Assembly (NCBI GenBank): GCA_910592205.1 | Contig: CAJVPJ010000388.1 | Span: 1 to 26,467 of the forward strand | Origin: Paraglomus occultum | Lineage: Eukaryota; Glomeromycota; Glomeromycetes; Paraglomerales; Paraglomeraceae | Direction: 5' to 3' | DNA: 26,467 nt | The notes under the pieces: generated by a model | Told to the model about the DNA's origin: nothing | The model's database searches: none | The model's input: only the letters and a program-made list of their open reading frames with translations | In this document: positions 21,676 to 26,467 of the stretch, piece by piece | Layout of the letters: each line of letters begins with the position of its first letter | How positions within the stretch are numbered: the stretch's first letter is position 1 | Made by a program: the position numbers and the translations under genes

Positions 21676-22526
21676 CTTGTTAATACTCAAAGCATTGTAA
21701 TAAGTATATCTGTTTTCTGTTTTTATATGATGAAAAGGAATAGCCAATATTTGATATGGGGATGGTGTAGTGGATATAGATATAAAAAAAAATACTTAAT
21801 GCGAAAAAAATCGTTGGGTCAGCAAACCGCACTTTTTTTAATGTTTTTGGTTGGATTGAATCAGTTTTCAGCTATCGATAAAAATTATGCAGTTTGCTGT
21901 CCCAAAATCCAACATAATGTATTTTTGGTTTCTAGAACTCTTTCTCACATAGCTTCTACAAGTAAACGGTCAAACTATATCCGCGGTTTGCTGTCCCGAA
22001 ATTTTACCTTTTCACCTCGATGGCCCAAAATTTTTCAGCATAAATTGTCTCTGCTAATACTACTCAAAGCATACTACCACATATACATTATGCGATCACT
22101 TTAGCCTATCACTTACCCGAAACTGTATCTCAATCAAAATTATGCAACACAAAAACGGTTATTGATTAATTTAACTTTATTTCGATCAAAATTCCACGGC
22201 ACAAAAAACCCCTTATATAATCCTGCCCACTAACAAGTTCGTGTCCAGATATGTATAGCTAATTGTTTTTTATATATATTATCTAATTTTTCTGGCTTAT
22301 TGTGGAACAATGGCACTTACGTGCCTGAGCAGTTACTGCAAAAAGGCGGGGTATCAGAGTAATAATTTTTTATTTGAATTTTTTCTTATACTTATTTGTA
22401 AAAGGCGACAAAAACCCGGATATATAACTAGCTGAATGTAGCAATCTCTCTTCTCCAGAAATTACTACTTAACTAAATGATAATGTTTTGGCACCTTTAC
22501 TTGCTTCGCTGAAACATTTATAACAA
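21676..22526. other. Repeat-rich spacer beside the helicase gene
   Basis: GGTTTGCTG/CAGCAAACC motifs occur in both orientations (21820 inverted; direct copies with GTCCC at 21892 and 21986). ATCAAAATT with a later CACAAAAA occurs at about 22134 and 22184. AAGGCGGGGTAT at 22345 also occurs at 20831. A 156-codon frame (21634-22104) starts inside the repeats and has no recognisable motif, so I do not call it. The last 100-200 nt should include the 3' end of the helicase transcript. Confidence 0.5.
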
Positions 22527-25370
22527 CTACGCATATTCAATGATTGCTAAAGATTTATTTTTCAATTCTTTTTTGTGCGGAGTAGTAGGTACGCTCATCT
22601 TAGCCTCGAAATTTCGCTTATATTCCAGGAAAGCGACCTCGTCCATGCTCTCACGCTCTTTTTTCCAATAATTTTGATTATCCCGCATTTCAAAAGCAAT
22701 CTTGGCTCGCCATTGTTCTAACCTTTCCCGAGACATTTGGAATTTTTGCTGTAAAAGAATAATTAGGCTATCTATATCAGATTCATTTTTAATGAGAAAC
22801 TCTGAAGATAAAGAAATCAAAGGTTTAGGTATATTTTTCTCCGCTGTGCTAACTTTATTAATAGTATTATCGACGATATCTTGAGAAGGATTGAGATCCG
22901 ATTTTGGAAAATCCATGATTGTGTTATCACTTGAACAAGTATTGGGGAGAATTTTTCGTAGATCCTTGTCTATTAGGAGTTTCAAGTATGTAAGTTGTTT
23001 ATTACGGTCTTTTTCTCGATAAAATGATACTTTAAATTCCTTTAGTGGTTTGAGAAGAAATTCCATAAAATACTTTAGATTATAGTTAGCATGCTGTCTC
23101 CATTTTTTGCCAAATATTGCATAGTAACGACGCTCATTTTTCTTATAGATTGGTAGAAAGCTCAGTAAATTAGTATCAAAATCTTGACGTGATAAAGTAT
23201 AAGATGTATGAATACCCGAAGAAAAACCTATCCCTCGTAAAATCTCCTCTAAAGCAATAACTTTTGGCAATAATGAATCGCAAGAAGCCTTCTCTCGTGA
23301 GTCTCCAATAACCATAAGTTTATGATTCTCTCGCAAGTCATCGAGAGGGTCCATAGCTTGAACTAATGCACTATACGCATTTCGCATCTCTTTTTGGGAA
23401 TATTTTTCTACAAAATCTTCTGTTATATCTTCAGGTGTCTTTTTATAAAAAGATGCGAGATTATATTTCTGTAAAGCAAATCTACAGGTCAGGTCTATAT
23501 TCTCTTCTCTTTCTAAGCATTCTTGAATATTTAAAGCTTCGATATTACTCAAAACCGGTGCATTAGCAATCATTGAATATTTTTCTGTATCCAGAACCTT
23601 TTTGATTGAACGTACATTTAAAAACAATTCTTTGCCTTCATTATTTTCTGTGATTTTTGAATCAATAGAAGGGCAATCTTCAGCAATATTAATATCATAA
23701 CCACATTCGCTAAGACGATCAGTCAGTAAACTAACAAAATCATTTCTAGACGCATTGCGACGAGATGCATTATAAAGATGAGTTTCCAAGGAAGCATTTG
23801 GTTTAAAAATCCATTTACCATCAGTAGTGAGTGTTTTATCACAATGAGCCTCTTCTAAATCAGGATATTCTGCAATATTACATCGATAGCTGATAAAACG
23901 AAGTAAATCTTCACGGTCTGTCGGCAAATTATCGCTACGTAAATCCGTTAGAATGTGTACTACATTTTGATTTAGCTTTCGAACGCGATGCAACATCTGA
24001 TATGCTTCATTGCTTGTCAGACCAGCTAATGTGCGGAAATGTGCAAATGTCATATCGAAATTTTCGATCGTTATACTTACTCCACAAGTCATCACAGGAG
24101 TCGCTATTAAATAATCAAGATTTGCCACTGCCTCATTGATATCAGCAAATATATCCTTTTTCTCAGTTTCTGACAGTCGTTTAGAAAAACACTTACCTTT
24201 ATACCCATGAGATGCCAATTCCTGATGAAGAGCCTCTGCCATTTCTGCACTAGCAAACATTGGAATATAGACTTTTAATCCTTGCCTAAGAGCTCCAATT
24301 AATTCAACATTCCATTTTTTGGTATTAATATGTATAAGAGCGTGACGTTTATCTCGTATATGCTGGTTCCATATCACGGTTGAATTTTCGGCATCTATTT
24401 TCGAAATGGTTTGTAAATGTACAAGCGAGTCTGAATCTAATGTAGCATCTAAAGCCAATATCAATAATGCAGATTGGAGCAAGGATTTATATACGTCATG
24501 ACTCAGCTTCAGTTTTTTCATAGTAGGTCCACTAAAATTCTGAGTAATAGTTTCAAACTCATCTAGTATAATTATATCATAGCCAGTTGCTCCAAGTTTG
24601 TGAATGCTTTCAGGACTGATAATGAGTTTCGGAGTATCTTTAGGATTAAGCTTTTTCATATCTAGCTCGAGATAAGACTTAAACCCTTCGAAAAGAACTT
24701 TTTGACCATGGGCTAGACTACGCCAGCCAGAAATGATGAGGATTGAAACGGAAGAACCATCAGAATGACAAAGTGTTTTTATTTCCTCTGCTGTCTCATT
24801 TGATTTGCCAACACCACAATGTCCTTTAATAAGCATCAAGTGCCAGTTACCACTTGTAAGTTTAGCTTGTAAATTATAGTTACGCATTGTCTTAGCATTA
24901 TATATTTCGATGTTTTTTCCAACAGTAGTAAAGTTATTTTGTGAAAGAGAATGTGATATATTCTGAAGCCGAGATCTCAATCTATCTAAACGTGGAATAA
25001 CTTTTTTCTTAATATGATCTGCTTTAAGAACCTCAATACCGGATTCACCTTTTTTTTGCCTAAAACAATAAAGAAAGTAATATGATCCACGCCATCTGCC
25101 ATACATACCTTCTCTCGTGTGCTCTTTTTCACAGATCGAACATGTTGTAGGCAGAATTCTATCAAAAACATTGAAGCCATTATTAGAATTTCGATAAGAC
25201 AGAAAAGGAAATTGCTGTTCTACTATTTTTATTGCAGTATCACTCTCCTCGCGTGAAACAGACTCATTTTTCGGTTTTTTCTCTTCTTCTTCCCATTCAT
25301 ATGGCCAGAGTTCTATGAATATATGAGCAATGGTATAATGCCATCGTGATTCGGAATAATTAATTTTATT
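22527..25370 (-). CDS. 5'-truncated replication protein: zinc-ribbon plus origin-binding-type SF2 helicase
   Basis: A DNA helicase related to the herpesvirus-type origin-binding helicases (Herpes_ori_bp family), likely acting in element replication. The frame is open for 947 codons after TAA (25373-25371) with no intron. The first ATG in frame is at 25106 (859 aa), but conserved sequence continues upstream. Before that Met lies a zinc-ribbon candidate, CSICEKEH, with a later Cys in YCFRQ. Numbered from Met25106: Walker A GHCGVGKS (95-102), DEAD-like box LDEFE (181-185), LALDATLDSD (217-226), ATPVMTCGVSI (335-345) and arginine-finger motif QMLHRVRK (370-377). The remaining roughly 480 residues are unrecognised. 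From about 25310 down to 25142 it matches the end of the neighbouring + strand gene, so it is a copy of the same gene without its AEP primase part. It may be translated from Met25106, which would lose the zinc-ribbon. Confidence 0.88.
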   Translation of the reverse strand, partial: NKINYSESRWHYTIAHIFIELWPYEWEEEEKKPKNESVSREESDTAIKIVEQQFPFLSYRNSNNGFNVFDRILPTTCSICEKEHTREGMYGRWRGSYYFLYCFRQKKGESGIEVLKADHIKKKVIPRLDRLRSRLQNISHSLSQNNFTTVGKNIEIYNAKTMRNYNLQAKLTSGNWHLMLIKGHCGVGKSNETAEEIKTLCHSDGSSVSILIISGWRSLAHGQKVLFEGFKSYLELDMKKLNPKDTPKLIISPESIHKLGATGYDIIILDEFETITQNFSGPTMKKLKLSHDVYKSLLQSALLILALDATLDSDSLVHLQTISKIDAENSTVIWNQHIRDKRHALIHINTKKWNVELIGALRQGLKVYIPMFASAEMAEALHQELASHGYKGKCFSKRLSETEKKDIFADINEAVANLDYLIATPVMTCGVSITIENFDMTFAHFRTLAGLTSNEAYQMLHRVRKLNQNVVHILTDLRSDNLPTDREDLLRFISYRCNIAEYPDLEEAHCDKTLTTDGKWIFKPNASLETHLYNASRRNASRNDFVSLLTDRLSECGYDINIAEDCPSIDSKITENNEGKELFLNVRSIKKVLDTEKYSMIANAPVLSNIEALNIQECLEREENIDLTCRFALQKYNLASFYKKTPEDITEDFVEKYSQKEMRNAYSALVQAMDPLDDLRENHKLMVIGDSREKASCDSLLPKVIALEEILRGIGFSSGIHTSYTLSRQDFDTNLLSFLPIYKKNERRYYAIFGKKWRQHANYNLKYFMEFLLKPLKEFKVSFYREKDRNKQLTYLKLLIDKDLRKILPNTCSSDNTIMDFPKSDLNPSQDIVDNTINKVSTAEKNIPKPLISLSSEFLIKNESDIDSLIILLQQKFQMSRERLEQWRAKIAFEMRDNQNYWKKERESMDEVAFLEYKRNFEAKMSVPTTPHKKELKNKSLAIIEYA

Positions 25371-25472
25371 TTAAAGATTTATCTATCAATTATTATAATT
25401 TCAAAAACATATACTTTTTGTCAAATCAAACAACACACATATACAAACAACGCATATATGCAAATCAATAAA
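25371..25472. promoter_or_regulatory. Short spacer between head-to-head replication genes
   Basis: About 100 nt of very AT-rich DNA separates the two divergent frames. It must hold the start signals of the + gene and, if the - copy is expressed, of that gene too. I see no clear TATA pair. Two + strand ATGs lie at 25458 and 25473 in one frame; the second has A at -3 and is preferred. Confidence 0.35.
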
Positions 25473-26467
25473 ATGTCACATTCAAAATATGATTATTTAT
25501 CAGATGAAAACTCAGAATACAATAGCGATTCTGGGGATGATTTGCCAAATCTAACAAGCGATAAGCAACGAGTGCGAAAATATAAATATCTTAACCGCCC
25601 TGATTGCCCTAGAAAAGAATGCCTTTATGCCTCGGAAAATGTTCAACCCGAAGGATGGGTTATCCGGCAAGAGTATCCTCATAGCTATAGATATTTCGAT
25701 AACTTATCTGAGTTTGAAATATGGCATGATTCGATACCTGAAAACCAGCGTACATTTCATGAAGTTATTCGGACTGGGCAATCACAAAAAATCAAGATTG
25801 ATGTGGATGGTGAATTAGAAAAGTTTGCATCATATCCCGATCCTTTAGATAGAATAGAAATATCTCTTGGACAGAAATCGTTTGATGGTTTCATCACTAA
25901 TACATATCTTCATTTATGGCAGAAGTCAACTGAAGTTACACGTAAAAAAGACGAGATTTATTTATACATTAAAAATGCTCTCCGAATTGCTATAAAAGAA
26001 ATAACTGGATTAGTTCTTTCAAAAGATGATTTTCTTGTAGCCGATTCCTCGAATGAGTCTAAGTGGAGTAAACATTTGATATTACCTAGATATTTCGTTC
26101 GTGGTGCATCCAAAGCTCGAAAATTTACATCGCGAATCTTAGAACTTCTTCCAGAAAGAATGCATCCTTTCATTGATGAAAAAGTAAACAAGGATCTCCA
26201 TTGCTTTCGACTAGCAGGAAGTCATAAAGCCAAAGACTCTTCACGTATTAAGCACATATGTTCAAATCATACTTGGAGAGAGTCACTCATCACTCATATT
26301 GAGAAAGATTCCATAGAACTCTGGCCATATGAATGGGAAGAAGATAAAAAGCTGAAAAATGAGTCTGTCTCACGTGAAAAGAGTGATACCGCGATAAAAA
26401 TAGTAGAAGAACAATTTCCTTTCCTGTCTTATCGAAATTCTAATAATGGCTTCGATATTTTTGATAG
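25473..26467 (+). CDS. Archaeo-eukaryotic primase domain, N-terminal part of a primase-helicase (runs off window)
   Basis: A DNA primase-polymerase domain of the AEP superfamily, of the type found at the N-terminus of large viral primase-helicases. The frame is open from 25473 to the window end (331 codons, no stop, no intron). Catalytic motifs, numbered from Met25473: motif I KIKIDVDGE with Asp110 and Asp112 (metal binding), motif II WSKHLIL with Ser199-Lys-His201 (the SxH nucleotide site), and motif III VNKDLHCFRLAGSHK (238-252). Residues 1-35 are acidic and Ser-rich. The last 50 residues (IELWPYEWEE onward) match the - strand copy that leads into the zinc-ribbon and helicase, so the full gene should continue into those domains beyond 26467. 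An alternative start is 25458. It lies head-to-head with the truncated copy. An element-borne or viral origin is likely; the gene shows no break in the visible part. Confidence 0.87.
   Translation, partial: MSHSKYDYLSDENSEYNSDSGDDLPNLTSDKQRVRKYKYLNRPDCPRKECLYASENVQPEGWVIRQEYPHSYRYFDNLSEFEIWHDSIPENQRTFHEVIRTGQSQKIKIDVDGELEKFASYPDPLDRIEISLGQKSFDGFITNTYLHLWQKSTEVTRKKDEIYLYIKNALRIAIKEITGLVLSKDDFLVADSSNESKWSKHLILPRYFVRGASKARKFTSRILELLPERMHPFIDEKVNKDLHCFRLAGSHKAKDSSRIKHICSNHTWRESLITHIEKDSIELWPYEWEEDKKLKNESVSREKSDTAIKIVEEQFPFLSYRNSNNGFDIFD

Noticed and set aside
21634-22104. 156-codon + strand frame as a gene
   Set aside because: It starts inside the palindromic repeats, contains the GTTTGCTG repeats and has no recognisable motif; chance opening is more likely.

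Overview
This window is nuclear DNA from a eukaryote, most likely a fungus. Its genes carry short GT-AG introns (60-167 nt), exons as short as 8-23 nt, and AT-rich spacers. A two-GAF hybrid histidine kinase, a peroxisomal hydratase ending in SKL and a fungal-type FMO sit beside repeats and viral-type replication genes. That mix resembles an early-diverging lineage such as the Glomeromycotina (arbuscular mycorrhizal fungi). The lineage is an inference from gene content, not from a marker gene.

Left half (1-14709), gene-rich. A five-exon hybrid histidine kinase (2073-6680, +) has an 8-nt microexon in its ATP-binding N-box. It is followed by a convergent, unrecognised acidic protein (8483-7449, -). 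A complete single-domain peroxisomal 2-enoyl-CoA hydratase 2 (11372-10056, -) has five exons, and a 23-nt exon carries its active-site motif. A doubtful small locus lies at 12385-11852. A four-exon flavin-containing monooxygenase (14709-12764, -) follows.

Middle (15919-18317, -). An 11-exon mitochondrial methylmalonate-semialdehyde dehydrogenase (520 aa) reconstructs without a frame break and ends on a 15-nt exon. The hydratase, FMO and dehydrogenase lie on the same strand, but each has its own spacer. They serve lipid beta-oxidation, monooxygenation and valine/pyrimidine catabolism, and nothing suggests a cluster.

Right third (about 18700-26467) is accessory and mobile-like. It holds gene relics, among them an Mrr-like endonuclease remnant. 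Next comes a dense repeat block: a 32-bp perfect palindrome, five 34-bp direct repeats, about 122-bp degenerate repeats, about 94-bp repeats with GGTAGC/GCTACC arms, and GGCAC/GTGCC repeats. Beyond it are two head-to-head copies of a replication gene. The + copy starts an archaeo-eukaryotic primase (AEP) domain and runs off the window. The - copy lacks the AEP domain but keeps a zinc-ribbon and a complete SF2 helicase of the herpesvirus origin-binding type. The two share sequence where they overlap, so the intact protein is inferred to be an AEP-zinc-ribbon-helicase fusion. Together with the repeat block this looks like the replication module of a mobile or viral-derived element, and it is the most interesting part of the window.
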